Shown: in pieces, positions 16,943 through 26,300 of the stretch | Numbering within the stretch: position 1 is the stretch's first letter | Layout of the letters: the number at the start of each line of letters is the position of its first letter | From: Streptomyces sp. SM11 | Lineage (GTDB): Bacteria > Actinomycetota > Actinomycetes > Streptomycetales > Streptomycetaceae | NCBI RefSeq assembly: GCF_002910905.1 | Contig: NZ_NEUE01000246.1 | Span: 1 to 64,000 of the forward strand | Length of the DNA stretch: 64,000 nucleotides | Reading direction: 5' to 3' | Made by a program: the position numbers and the translations under genes | Notes under the pieces: generated by a model | Seen by the model: only the letters and a program-made list of their open reading frames with translations | Databases searched by the model: none | What the model was told of the DNA's origin: nothing

Positions 16943-18619
16943 CTACGCCATTTGGTCCCGCCGCACTCGGTGGTGCGGCAGGAGTAGCACCAGGGCGGTG
17001 ACCGGGATCAGGCCACCGGCCGCCCAGTACAGCGTCTCGCTGTAGGTGGACACGAATGTGTTTGCACGGATCTCACCGAGCGCGCCATCGATCGTATCGC
17101 GGGCACCGGGGTCGGCGCCCTGAACGAGTGTGGAACAGCTGGCCGGAACCTTGGCGAGATCGTCCTGGCCCAGTGCCTCGGTCGCACACTCCTGGAGGTC
17201 GGCGGCCTGTTGGGAGGAGACCGACCGGACGGTGGGCGCGACCTGTTCGGCCTCCCGGACCGCGTTGCCGGCGAGCGAGGCGAAGAAGAGGCTGCCGATG
17301 ACCGCCACGCCGAGCGCGGCGCCGAGCTGACCGGTCGCGTTGATGATGCCGGACGCGGCTCCTGCCTCGTGCGGCTTGACCTCCCTGAGGATCAGCGCCG
17401 TCAGCGGAGGCATGAGCAGACCCATTCCGGAGCCGATCAGGAGCATGGAGGGGATCGCGTGCCAGGAGGTGATGTCCGTACCGAAGTGGTCGGCGACCCA
17501 GGCGAAGGAGGCGATGCCCGCGGCCATCAGGACCGCCCCCGCGAGCAGGCAGTAACGGCCGTAGAGCGGGGAGAACTTGCGTACGGCGAGACCGCCGACG
17601 ATCGGTACGCACACGGAGAACGGGATCGCGGTCAGACCCGTGTGCAGTGCCGACCAGCCGAGACCGGCCTGGAGGTAGAGGGTCCAGCTGAGGAAGAAGC
17701 CGGCCGGGACGGCGCTGAAGAGGAGCTGCACACCGGTGCCGGCACCGAACGCGCGGACCTTGAACAGGGACAGGGTCACCAGCGGCGAGCCGTCCGTGCG
17801 GGTCTTGTGGCGTTCGTAGACCACGAACAGTACGAGCACGGGGGCCGCGGCGACGAGCGAGACGATGCTCCACAGCGGCCAGTCGAGTTCACGGCCGAGG
17901 GTCAGGGGCATCATGAGCAGCAGCAGCCCGGCGATCACCAGCAGCATGCCGATGATGTCCAGCCGCTTCGCATGAGGAGAGCTCGACTCCCGCATCCACT
18001 TCGAGGCGCCGATCAGGGCCGCCACCCCGACCGGCAGGTTCACCACGAAGATGCTGCGCCAGCCGAGGTCCAGCGGGCTCCAGCTGATCAGGGTGCCGCC
18101 GATGAGGGGGCCGGACACAATGGCCAGGCCGACCATGCCCGCGTAGAGGCTGACGACGCGGCCGATCTCCTGGGGTGGGAAGGAGACGTGGATGAGCGCG
18201 AGTACCTGCGGCACCATGATCGCGGCGGTGAGTCCCTGCAGGACCCGCGCGATGACGAGGAACTCGGTGCTGGGAGCCGCGGCACACAGGGCGGACGCGA
18301 GGATGAAACCGCTGACGCCGACCAGGAACATCCGCTTGCGGCCGAAGATGTCGCCGAGCCGGCCGCCGGTGATCAGCAGGACCGCGAGGCTTAGGGTGTA
18401 GCCGGCCGTCATCGCCTGGATGGCGGCGGACGAGGCACCGAGGTCGCGCTGGATGCTCGGGATGGCCACGGTGATGATGTTGGCGTCGAGCAGGTCCATG
18501 AAGGTGGCGACCAGCAGGACGGTCAGTGCGAGCCACCGCTTCGGGTCGGGCTCGGGTGCGTCTGGGGTGGCAGCTGGACCGGCGGTCGCCGGTTTTACTG
18601 TCTGCCCTGCCTTGCTCAT
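16943..18619 (-). CDS. MFS multidrug exporter, DHA2 (14-TMS, EmrB/QacA) type
   Basis: A 558-residue major facilitator with about 14 hydrophobic helices and a cytosolic N-terminal tail. The first loop carries the DHA2 signatures FMDLLDANIITVAIPSIQRD and GGRLGDIFGRKRMF, and motif C-like glycines lie near GMVGLAIVSGPLIGG. A large extracytoplasmic loop (about 440-520, with two Cys) lies before the last helix. It probably exports the cluster product by proton antiport and so gives self-resistance. Its ATG overlaps the TetR stop (ATGA), so regulator and exporter are translated together, typical of a drug-induced export operon. No other transporter gene is in the window. Confidence 0.92.
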   Translation of the reverse strand: MSKAGQTVKPATAGPAATPDAPEPDPKRWLALTVLLVATFMDLLDANIITVAIPSIQRDLGASSAAIQAMTAGYTLSLAVLLITGGRLGDIFGRKRMFLVGVSGFILASALCAAAPSTEFLVIARVLQGLTAAIMVPQVLALIHVSFPPQEIGRVVSLYAGMVGLAIVSGPLIGGTLISWSPLDLGWRSIFVVNLPVGVAALIGASKWMRESSSPHAKRLDIIGMLLVIAGLLLLMMPLTLGRELDWPLWSIVSLVAAAPVLVLFVVYERHKTRTDGSPLVTLSLFKVRAFGAGTGVQLLFSAVPAGFFLSWTLYLQAGLGWSALHTGLTAIPFSVCVPIVGGLAVRKFSPLYGRYCLLAGAVLMAAGIASFAWVADHFGTDITSWHAIPSMLLIGSGMGLLMPPLTALILREVKPHEAGAASGIINATGQLGAALGVAVIGSLFFASLAGNAVREAEQVAPTVRSVSSQQAADLQECATEALGQDDLAKVPASCSTLVQGADPGARDTIDGALGEIRANTFVSTYSETLYWAAGGLIPVTALVLLLPHHRVRRDQMA

Positions 18620-19275
18620 GGGTTCTTCTCCAGTTTCTCGGTGGCCGGTTCGGCCGTGGTGCTGCGGGCGAGGGCGGTCCAGGACTTCATCAGTAGTTCC
18701 ACCACGTCCACGACGGAGTCGGTGCCGCTCTCGGCGGGGCAGAGCACGCGCTGGATGGACAGCCCGTCATCCAGTGCGTGCACGATCAGCGCCAGCATTT
18801 CCACCGGAGCCGGGGTGCTCACGCCGCGTGCGGCGAACCCCTGCTCCAGCGCCTGGGCGAGCGCCTCCCTGGACCGGCGCTCGCGGGCCGCCAGCACCGG
18901 CAGCAGCTCGGGGTCGCGCAGGCCGTAGAGCCAGAGTTCGGTACGCAGCGCGAGCCAGCTGGCGAGGTTCTGGTCCCGCCGACGGTGCCAGGAGCGGAGG
19001 TGTTCGAGCATCACCTCGAAGGTGGCCGCCTCGCGGGTCATCGCCTGGATCTCTTCCAGCTCGTGCTGGGTCCGCTGTTCTAGGAGGGCGAGGACGAGCT
19101 CGTGCTTGCCTTCGAAGTTGCCGTAGAAGGCGCCCCGGGTGTAGCCGGCGGCCTCGACGATGTGCTCCACCGAGGTGCCGCTGACCCCCTGGTCGGCGAA
19201 AAGTGAGGCCGCGGACTGGAGGAGCTGCTCGCGGGTGACCTGCTTGCTCTGCTGTCTGGTGAGCCGCTTGGTGAT
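18616..19275 (-). CDS. TetR/AcrR-family repressor of the exporter operon
   Basis: A regulator of about 219 residues. The helix-turn-helix is TREQLLQSAASLFADQGVSG, followed by VEHIVEAAGYTRGAFYGNFEGK, and a ligand-binding domain follows. The first ATG/GTG/TTG in frame is GTG 19170, which would delete half of the DNA-binding domain. The homologous frame extends upstream to a TAG with no standard start codon. A strong AAGGAGG sits exactly 8 bases before an ATC codon at 19275, which I take as the start, with low certainty. An inverted repeat upstream is a likely operator, giving autoregulation and control of the exporter. Ligands would be the product or an intermediate. Confidence 0.8.
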   Translation of the reverse strand: MTKRLTRQQSKQVTREQLLQSAASLFADQGVSGTSVEHIVEAAGYTRGAFYGNFEGKHELVLALLEQRTQHELEEIQAMTREAATFEVMLEHLRSWHRRRDQNLASWLALRTELWLYGLRDPELLPVLAARERRSREALAQALEQGFAARGVSTPAPVEMLALIVHALDDGLSIQRVLCPAESGTDSVVDVVELLMKSWTALARSTTAEPATEKLEKNP

Positions 19276-19300
19276 GGTGATCGCCTCCTTGGCGCGCTAC

Positions 19301-19340
19301 TCAGATACAGGACCGTATCCCAATCCAGTTGTGTATCTGA
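19301..19340. promoter_or_regulatory. Inverted repeats upstream of tetR (putative TetR operator)
   Basis: Two overlapping palindromes lie in the 170 bp before the TetR gene. One is GATAC-N6-GTATC (19304-19319), a typical TetR-size operator. The other is a longer pair, TCAGATACA (19301-19309) and TGTATCTGA (19332-19340). They are 25-65 bases upstream of the presumed start, a position where binding would block transcription. Confidence 0.6.
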
Positions 19341-19375
19341 AATGGATTCACCCGGCAGGGGTCCCCGGAGCACGA

Positions 19376-19420
19376 CAACGGGCCGCCACCGGCGCCCGAA
19401 GACGTGGTAGCGACCCGTTG
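19376..19420. terminator. Imperfect stem-loop after the ccr gene
   Basis: CAACGGG (19376-19382) pairs with CCCGTTG (19414-19420), and further partial pairing inside (GCCAC with GTGG) gives an imperfect stem. It lies just beyond the stop of the minus-strand carboxylase/reductase gene and before the tetR promoter region. It may separate the two transcripts. Confidence 0.4.
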
Positions 19421-19448
19421 GGGCCGTCCTGGCAGGAGGTCCAGTGCG

Positions 19449-20801
19449 TCAGGAGTCCGTGAACTCGGGGGCTCTGAACCGGTTGATGGCGTCGATGTGC
19501 CGGGCCCGCAACTCGTGGTCACGCACGCCCAGGCCCTCCTTGGGGGCCAGCGCGAGGATGCCCACCTTGCCGTGGTGGCGGTTGTGGTGCACCTCGTGCA
19601 GGGCCTGCCCGGTGTCCGCCAGGGTGTACACCTTCGACAGAGTGGGGTGGATCCTGCCCTTGGAGATCAGCCGGTTCGACTCCCAGGCCTCGCGGTAGTT
19701 CGCGAAGTGCGAGCCGACGATCCTCTTCAGCGACATCCACAGGTAGCGGTTGTCGTACTCGTGCATGTACCCCGAGGTGGAGGCGCAGGTGACGATCGTG
19801 CCGCCCTTGCGGGCCACGTACACGCTCGCGCCGAAGGTCTCCCGGCCAGGGTGCTCGAAGACGATGTCGACGTCCTCGCCACCGGTCAGCTCACGGATGC
19901 GTTTGCCGAAGCGCTTCCACTCCTTCGGGTTCTGGGTGTGTTCGTCCGCCCAGAACGCGTAGCCTTCGGCGGCGCGGTCGATGACCGCCTCCGTACCCAT
20001 GGCCCGGCAGATGTCGGCCTTCTGCGCGCTGGAGACCACACAGATAGGGTTGGCGCCGCCGGCGAGGGCGAACTGGGTCGCGTACGAACCGAGTCCGCCG
20101 CCGGCGCCCCAGATCAGGACGCTGTCGCCCTGCTTCATGCCGGCGCCGTTCCGCGAGACCAGCTGGCGGTAGGCGGTGGAGGCGACCAGTCCGGGGGAGG
20201 CGGCCTCTTCCCAGGACAGGTGCCGCGGTTTGGGCATCAGCTGGGTCGACTTCACCAACGCGAGCTCCGCCAGACCGCCAAAGTTCGTCTCGTAGCCCCA
20301 AATGCGCTGCTCGGGGTCGAGCATCGCGTCGTTGTGGCCGTCCGGCGCCTCCAGTTCCACCGACAGGCAGTGTGCGACGACCTCGTCCCCCGGCTGCCAG
20401 GCGTGGACGCCGGGTCCGGTGCGCAGGACGACGCCCGCGAGGTCGGAACCTATGACGTGGTACGGGAGGTCGTGCCGCCGGGCGAGCGGCGACCGGGCCG
20501 CGTACCGCTCCAGGAATCCGAAGGTCGCCAGCGGTTCGAAGAGGGCCGACCAGACGGTGTTGTAGTTGACTGAGGAGGCCATGACGGCCACCAGGGCCTC
20601 TCCCGGGCCGAGTTCGGGAACCGGGACCTCGTCCAGGTGCACCGATTTGCGCGGGTCCTTGTCCCGGGCGGCGAGCCCGGAGAACAGGCCGGTTTCGCTC
20701 TTGTGCAAGGTGATGGCCCGATAGGCCTCGGGGACGGTGAGTGCGGCGAAGTCCTCCCGCACCGCTTCCCCGCTCATGACGGCGTTGACGATGTCCTGCA
20801 T
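19449..20801 (-). CDS. ccr: Crotonyl-CoA carboxylase/reductase
   Basis: This MDR-family enzyme reductively carboxylates crotonyl-CoA to ethylmalonyl-CoA with NADPH and CO2 (450 residues). It has the CCR-specific N-terminal region (AYRAITLHKSETGLFSGL), the CO2-pocket motifs SSVNYNTVW and WGYETNFGGLAEL, the nucleotide-binding IWGAGGGLGSYA, and the C-terminal EVHHNRHHGKVG. The start is ATG 20801 with AGGACGGA upstream; an upstream TTG is less likely. In this cluster it would make the extender for the discrete AT, as KirN does in the kirromycin pathway. It is the third gene after the kinase pair on the minus strand, 61 bp downstream of the DUF3037 gene. Confidence 0.93.
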   Translation of the reverse strand: MQDIVNAVMSGEAVREDFAALTVPEAYRAITLHKSETGLFSGLAARDKDPRKSVHLDEVPVPELGPGEALVAVMASSVNYNTVWSALFEPLATFGFLERYAARSPLARRHDLPYHVIGSDLAGVVLRTGPGVHAWQPGDEVVAHCLSVELEAPDGHNDAMLDPEQRIWGYETNFGGLAELALVKSTQLMPKPRHLSWEEAASPGLVASTAYRQLVSRNGAGMKQGDSVLIWGAGGGLGSYATQFALAGGANPICVVSSAQKADICRAMGTEAVIDRAAEGYAFWADEHTQNPKEWKRFGKRIRELTGGEDVDIVFEHPGRETFGASVYVARKGGTIVTCASTSGYMHEYDNRYLWMSLKRIVGSHFANYREAWESNRLISKGRIHPTLSKVYTLADTGQALHEVHHNRHHGKVGILALAPKEGLGVRDHELRARHIDAINRFRAPEFTDS

Positions 20802-20862
20802 GTGGTGTCCGTCCTGCTCGTGGGGCCTCAAGAAGGGGGGAGGGCGGTGCTGGGACGTCGGG

Positions 20863-21285
20863 TCAGCGCACCAGGCGGTTCATCAGCCGGTCCAGCTCGG
20901 CCGTCGGGTCGGCGGTGAGTCCGCCGTGCACCGCGCCGGTCTGGACGACCGCGCTGCGCGGAGCCGTGAGCCAGCCGAACCGCGAGCGGAGCGTGCCCGC
21001 GCCGGCCTGGCCGGCCGACTCGTCGCCCGCGCAGATGGCGCGGATCGCCTCCAGGGCATCAGTGACGCCGGTCAGGTCGACTTCGGTGTCCAGCGCGCGC
21101 AGGCGGGCGGGGTCGATGTGAACCTCGGCCGCGAGGAAGTCGGCCTCCTTGCAGTAGAGCAGGGCGCCTACGTTGATGCGCTCACCGCGGTCGACGCGGG
21201 GAACGGCTTGTAGCAACGTGTAGTCGAAGCCCAGGCAGGGGGCGGAAGTGGCGCTGCCCGGGGAGGGCGTGGAAGTTGTGCTCAT
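20863..21285 (-). CDS. DUF3037 protein, partner of the adjacent HipA-like kinase
   Basis: A 140-residue protein with the DUF3037 pattern FDYTLLQAVPRVDRGERINV, GALLYCKEADFLAAE, and the RFGWLTAPRSAVVQTG segment near the C-terminus. The start is ATG 21285, overlapping the stop of the kinase gene by four bases (ATGA). DUF3037 genes are commonly found next to HipA-like kinase genes, so the two probably act together. The function is unknown. There is no membrane segment or signal peptide. Confidence 0.75.
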   Translation of the reverse strand: MSTTSTPSPGSATSAPCLGFDYTLLQAVPRVDRGERINVGALLYCKEADFLAAEVHIDPARLRALDTEVDLTGVTDALEAIRAICAGDESAGQAGAGTLRSRFGWLTAPRSAVVQTGAVHGGLTADPTAELDRLMNRLVR

Positions 21286-22070
21286 GCCAACGCCTCCGGC
21301 CACCAGGCGCGCTCACTCGCGAGACGGGCCAACAGGTATTCGACGTAGCGCCTCCGAAGGGTCTGCGGAGCCGCGCCGTCGGCCGCATTCATGCTCGCCA
21401 GGAAGACGTCGGGCACCAGGTCGAGGATCCGCTCCAGCACCTCGGCCGAGACGAGGGCGGCCAGTTCGGCGTCGAGGGCGTCGAGAAGCGGGGGGGCGAG
21501 CGAGGACACCCGCTCGGACAGGACGTGCGAGCCCATCCCGTAGTCCCGGTTGGCCCAACCGTCCACCGCGGGCCACGAGTGCTGGAAGATCAGCGCCGCG
21601 CCGTGGTCGATCGCCCACAACTGGCGGTGCCAGATGAGGAGGTTGGGATTGGACCAGGTGCGGTCCACATTGGCGGTCAGGGCGTCGAGCCAGTAGATGC
21701 GAGCGGCTTCCTCGGCCGGCGCCCGCCAGGCGATGCCGTCGTAACCCACTGAACCCGGCAGGAAGTCCATGGCGAGATTGGGACCCGTGCTGGCCTGGAG
21801 GAGTTGCTGCACTTCTTGGTCCGGCTCGCGGCGGGCCAGTTCGGCGTCCACATCGAGGATGACCAGGTCGGGTACCCGGATGCCGAGGTGACGGCCGAGC
21901 TCACCGACCACGATCTCGGCAACGAGTGCCGCGCTTCCCTGGCCGGCTCCACGGAATTTCACGACGTACGTTCCGTCGTTGTCCGCCTCAATGATACCGG
22001 GCAGAGAGCCACCTTCCCGTAGAGCCGTCAAATATTGCGTTCCTTTTACTTCTTTCAGCATGTCGATCAC
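21282..22070 (-). CDS. HipA-like protein kinase
   Basis: A 262-residue single-domain kinase of the HipA-like family. Visible elements are the nucleotide-binding Lys in GTYVVKFRG, a catalytic loop NVDRTWSNPNLL with Asp and paired Asn, and the metal-binding IDHGAAL. It lacks the long N-terminal domain of E. coli HipA. Two starts are possible: GTG 22070 (GAGG eight bases upstream), chosen here, or ATG 22061. It is translationally coupled to DUF3037 and lies between the PPTase and ccr genes, inside the cluster rather than at its edge. Its substrate is unknown. Because the predicted product targets EF-Tu, a protective phosphorylation role is conceivable but purely inferential. Confidence 0.75.
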   Translation of the reverse strand: MIDMLKEVKGTQYLTALREGGSLPGIIEADNDGTYVVKFRGAGQGSAALVAEIVVGELGRHLGIRVPDLVILDVDAELARREPDQEVQQLLQASTGPNLAMDFLPGSVGYDGIAWRAPAEEAARIYWLDALTANVDRTWSNPNLLIWHRQLWAIDHGAALIFQHSWPAVDGWANRDYGMGSHVLSERVSSLAPPLLDALDAELAALVSAEVLERILDLVPDVFLASMNAADGAAPQTLRRRYVEYLLARLASERAWWPEALA

Positions 22071-22266
22071 CCTAATGGCCTCGGATGGGCCCCTCCAAGG
22101 GTGATATCGAGTTTCGGCCATTCGGCCGCTGGATTGAGCGGGGAGGGGGTTCCGGTGGAAATGTCGCACCTCTATTGGTTTTGGTCAAGATGGGCCTGTG
22201 GCTGGAAAAGGCCGTTACCGGTGGTGAGGAGTCCGCTTGGTCTCCGCAGGGAATTCGTCGGGTGTG

Positions 22267-23037
22267 TTACGGGCGCGGGCCGGTCGGCACGACGATCCCG
22301 GTCGCCACGTACTCGGCGCCCTCTCGGACGACGGTTCGCCAGTGTCCGGTAAAGGTGTTTACCCGGCGCCCGCCCACCACGGGCCCCGGCACGTGCAGCG
22401 AGCTGCGGAAGGTGCCCCGTGCCGGGTCCGGGATGATGGTGCAGTCGCTGAAATCCAGCCATCGGCCCATGAGCGGGAACCATGTCTTGTATGTGCTCTC
22501 CTTCGCACTGAACAGCAGCATGTCCCAGGCGACGGCAGGATGGGACAGGGCGAGCCGGTCCAACGTACGGCGCTCGTCGGCCGAGGCCACCATCTCCTCC
22601 ACGCCCCTCGGCAGCGCGGAGTTCGACTCAGCGTCGATTCCGACCGAGGCCACCGCCTTGGTCCTGGCGACCGCCGCTGCCCGGTAGCCGGGGCAGTGGG
22701 TCATGCTGCCCGCGACGCCCTCGGGCCAGACGGGGGCCCGCGAGGGATCGTGCAGGATCGGTCCGGGCCGGACTCCGATCCTGGAGAGCGCCGTGCGGGC
22801 GCACAGCCTGACCGTGGTGAACTCGCGTCGGCGCTTGTCGACCGCGTGCTTCACGATGTCGGCTTCCTCCGGGTAGAGGCGGATCCCGGGCGGGTCGGCG
22901 AACAGCTCGACGATCATCACGTCCGGCAGCACACCGGCGAGTAGGCCGGGCTCGACGGTATCGGCGTCCGCCCAGGTCGCATGGGGTTCGAGCATGGGGT
23001 GACGGTGGCCGAGCTCCGGCCCCTGGATTCTTGGCAC
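22267..23037 (-). CDS. kirP: 4'-phosphopantetheinyl transferase (EntD/Sfp type)
   Basis: This enzyme converts apo carrier proteins to holo form by attaching phosphopantetheine from CoA (256 residues). It has the Mg-binding VASVGIDAES and the signature WDMLLFSAKESTYKTWFPL, with the EntD-like DPSRAPVWPEGVAGSMTHC upstream. I chose GTG 23037, since AGGACAGG sits six bases upstream; ATG 22995 is possible and would give a size closer to typical EntD proteins. It is divergent from the first PKS gene and shares its 273-bp promoter region. It probably serves all ACP and PCP domains of this assembly line, as KirP does for kirromycin. Confidence 0.9.
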   Translation of the reverse strand: MPRIQGPELGHRHPMLEPHATWADADTVEPGLLAGVLPDVMIVELFADPPGIRLYPEEADIVKHAVDKRRREFTTVRLCARTALSRIGVRPGPILHDPSRAPVWPEGVAGSMTHCPGYRAAAVARTKAVASVGIDAESNSALPRGVEEMVASADERRTLDRLALSHPAVAWDMLLFSAKESTYKTWFPLMGRWLDFSDCTIIPDPARGTFRSSLHVPGPVVGGRRVNTFTGHWRTVVREGAEYVATGIVVPTGPRP

Positions 23038-23310
23038 GAGTGACCTGTCCTCTTGCGTAAAGCGGCAATGACCGTCCACGATGCTTTCTTGTCGACCCAA
23101 TTCCGGTCAAGGGGAAGGAGATCGTGTCCAGGGTAGTTTCGATGTTCAACTACTTTGGCGGATACTGTGCTAGACAGGGCCCTCCGGAATGCAGTGGGAG
23201 GGGGAGTGGGGAGGGGGAATGGTGAATCGTCACCGCCGTCAGGTACGGTCGCATCCGGGTAGTGGGGCGCGCTTATTCGCCAAATTAGCCGAATCCGTTC
23301 GGGTGCCCAT
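23038..23310. promoter_or_regulatory. Divergent promoter region between PPTase and PKS genes
   Basis: This 273-bp gap separates the minus-strand PPTase from the plus-strand PKS operon. It contains a G-rich plus-strand run (23196-23217: four G tracts of 3-5 with 1-3-base loops), a potential G-quadruplex. A TAG (23260-23262) closes the PKS reading frame upstream. I see no clear -35/-10 pair. There is no Shine-Dalgarno sequence before the PKS start. Confidence 0.5.
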
Positions 23311-26300
23311 ATGCTGACTCGTGCGGTCGTCCTGGGTCTTCCCTCGCTCTCCGTGGGCGGCCTCTCCGAGAATTGGCTGCTGCGTGAGGCCGGTGACCTC
23401 CACTGGTCGCTGCTCGGAGAGCACTTCGACCTCCCGATCGCGGAGCTCGCGGACGCCGACGGAGCACGGCTGCTGCCGGCCTTCACCCGTGCCCGGCTCC
23501 TCGCGGCCGACTCCCTGCGGTTCTTCACCGAGCACGACGAAGGCGAACTGACCGGTACGCTGGCCAAGCTCGATGAGCACACCTTCGTCAGTGACATCCG
23601 TTTCGCGACGGCAACGACCTCAGTGGCGGTCCGTCTGCTCACCTCCTTCGTCCGCCGGGGCGCCGGCAACTGGCTCGTTCCCGGCACTCCGTTTCGCGAC
23701 GGCCGTACTGCGGTGGCCGAGGCCAGTGCCGAAGACCGGTATTTCCAGGGCGAGTTCCGCTCCCTGGCCCAGTCGGAGCCCGCCGGCGCCACCGGGCTGT
23801 ACACCGACATCTACGAGTTGAACCCCTTCGCCGACGTGAACGCGGCGGGACTGCTCTACTTCGCCTCGTACCCGCACATCAACGACCGCGGCGAGCGCAA
23901 GTACGTACAGACGCTGGTGCCCGACGGCGAATGGGCCGTCGACGCCGCCACGGTCAGCCGCGACATCGTCTACCTCGGCAACTGCGACCTCGGCGACGCC
24001 GTGCGCTACCGCCTGGACGAATGCCGTTGGGAGACAAACGCCCGGGTGGTCCTCACCTCCTCCCTGCTGCGGGAACGCGACGGCCGGCCGCTCGCGCGTC
24101 TGGAGACCGTCAAACGGCTCGTCCGGCCCGAGGCCTGTACGGCCCTGCGGGGCGACGGAGCCCCGGCCGCGATTGCCTCCTCGTCCGCCGACTTCTCCGC
24201 CTCCTCGGCTTCTTCGGCTTCTTCTTCCGCGGCATCGGTGCGGGCCGCCCTGCCCGACGACTTCGAAGTCCGTCTGCTGGCCCTGCTGGAGAAGGTGCTC
24301 GACGAACCGGCCGGCTCACTCACCGCCGAGGATGACCTGCGCCGGCGTGGACTGGACAGCCTGGCCCTGACGGAGGCCGCCGCACGGGCCGAGGAAGAGA
24401 TCGGCTGCGAGATAGACCCCAGCACCCTGTTCCAGGCCTTCACGGCCGGCGCCATCGCGCGGGTACTGCGGGACGAGCGCCCGGCTCCGGCCACGGCCGC
24501 ACAGCTGCCGGCGCCCGGCGGCGTGATGTCGGCGTCCGGCGGGCCCATCCCGGTACTCGCGTCCGGCGGTGCGGTACCCGTACCCCACGGCGCGACACCT
24601 GCGTCCGACGGACCCGCGCCGATCGCCGTGATCGGCATGGCGGGCCGCTTCCCCGGCGCACGGAACGTTCCCGAGCTGTGGGACCTGTTGGGCCGTGACG
24701 AGGACGCCGTCCGGGACATCCCCGCGGACCGTTGGTCGGCGGCCGACCACCCCGGGCTGATCGGCAAGGCCGCCCTGCTCGACGACGTACGCGGCTTCGA
24801 CCACGAGTTCTTCGCGATCAGCCCCCGCGAGGCTGCCTTGATGGACCCCCAGCAGCGGCTGCTGCTGGAGACCGTGTGGGCGACGGCCGAGGACGCCGGA
24901 TGCGATCCGACCTCGCTGACCGGGAGCCGCACTGGCGTCTACGCGGGCGTCTGCCACTCCGACTACGCCGCGCTGATCGCCCGGCACGCCGGGCAGGACG
25001 AACCGCACCTGAGCGTCGCGGTCTCCCCCTCCCTGGTGGCGAACCGGGTCTCCTACGCCCTGGGCCTGCGCGGACCCAGCGTCGCCGTGGACACCCTCTG
25101 CTCCTCGTCCTTGGTCGCAGTCGCGCAGGCCGTCGCCGCGCTGCGGGCCAGCGAGTGCGAGCAGGCGTTCGCGGGCGGCGTCAACGTCCTGTGTGACCCT
25201 GCCCGACACCACGCCTACCAGCGCACCGGAGTGCTGAGTCCGCGTGGCCGCTGCCACACCTTCGACGACGGTGCGGACGGGTACGTCCGCGGCGAAGGCG
25301 TCGCCGCCCTGCTGCTCAAACCGCTGGACCGGGCGCTGGCCGACGGCGACCGGGTGCACGCGGTGATCCGCGGGGTGGCCGTCAACCACGGCGGGCAGGC
25401 CCAGTCCTTCACCGCCCCCAACCCGGACGCCCAGGCCGACCTCCTCGTCTCCGCCTACAACGAGGCGGGTGTGGATCCGCGCACCGTCGGCTACATCGAG
25501 GCGCACGGCACCGGAACGCGCCTGGGCGACCCGATCGAGGTCTCCGGCATGGTCGCGGCGTTCGAGCGGCTCTACGAGCAGTGGGGTCACGCGCGGCCCG
25601 CCAAACAGCACTGTGCGGTCGGTTCGGTCAAGAGCAGCATCGGCCACCTGGAGGCTGCCGCCGGAATCGCCGGCATGGTCAAGGTGATCCTGGCCATGCG
25701 GCACCGGGTGCTGCCCGCCGTGCGCAACCTCGACCGGCCGAACCGGATGATCAAAATCGACGGCACTCCGCTGCGGCTCCAACTGCGGCGCACCGCATGG
25801 GAGCCGCCTGCGGGCGGCGGCCCTCGCTTGGCCGGCGTCAGCTCTTTCGGGATGGGCGGTACCAACGCACACGTGGTCCTGGAGGAGGCACCCCGGACCG
25901 CCGACCGCGCGACCGCCGGTCCCGCGACGGCAGCACCGGTCGTCGTGCCGGTCTCGGCCCGGACCCCGCAGGCCCTGCGGGCTGCCGTGGCGGCTCTGCT
26001 GGAGGTCGTACGTTCGCCGCAGGCTCCGCCGCTCGCGTCGATCGCGCGGACCCTGCGGACCGGGCGGGCGGCACTGCCCTGCCGCGTGGCCGTCGAAGCG
26101 GCCGACCTCGGCGAACTCGGTGCGCGGCTCGTCTCGGTACTCGACACCTTGGCGAACGCACCCGCGGACGGACTGCCCGGCGCGCTGCCCGAAGGGCCGG
26201 AAACGGCCTGGGCCCCGCCCCCGGCCGCCCCGCCCGTGTCGCTGCCGACCTACCCCTTCAGCCGCGACCAGCACTGGGTGGCACCTGTCGTCGGGGCCGA

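Noticed and set aside
19170..19170. GTG 19170 as the start of the TetR regulator
   Set aside because: It would remove the first helices of the DNA-binding domain that are clearly encoded upstream in the same frame.
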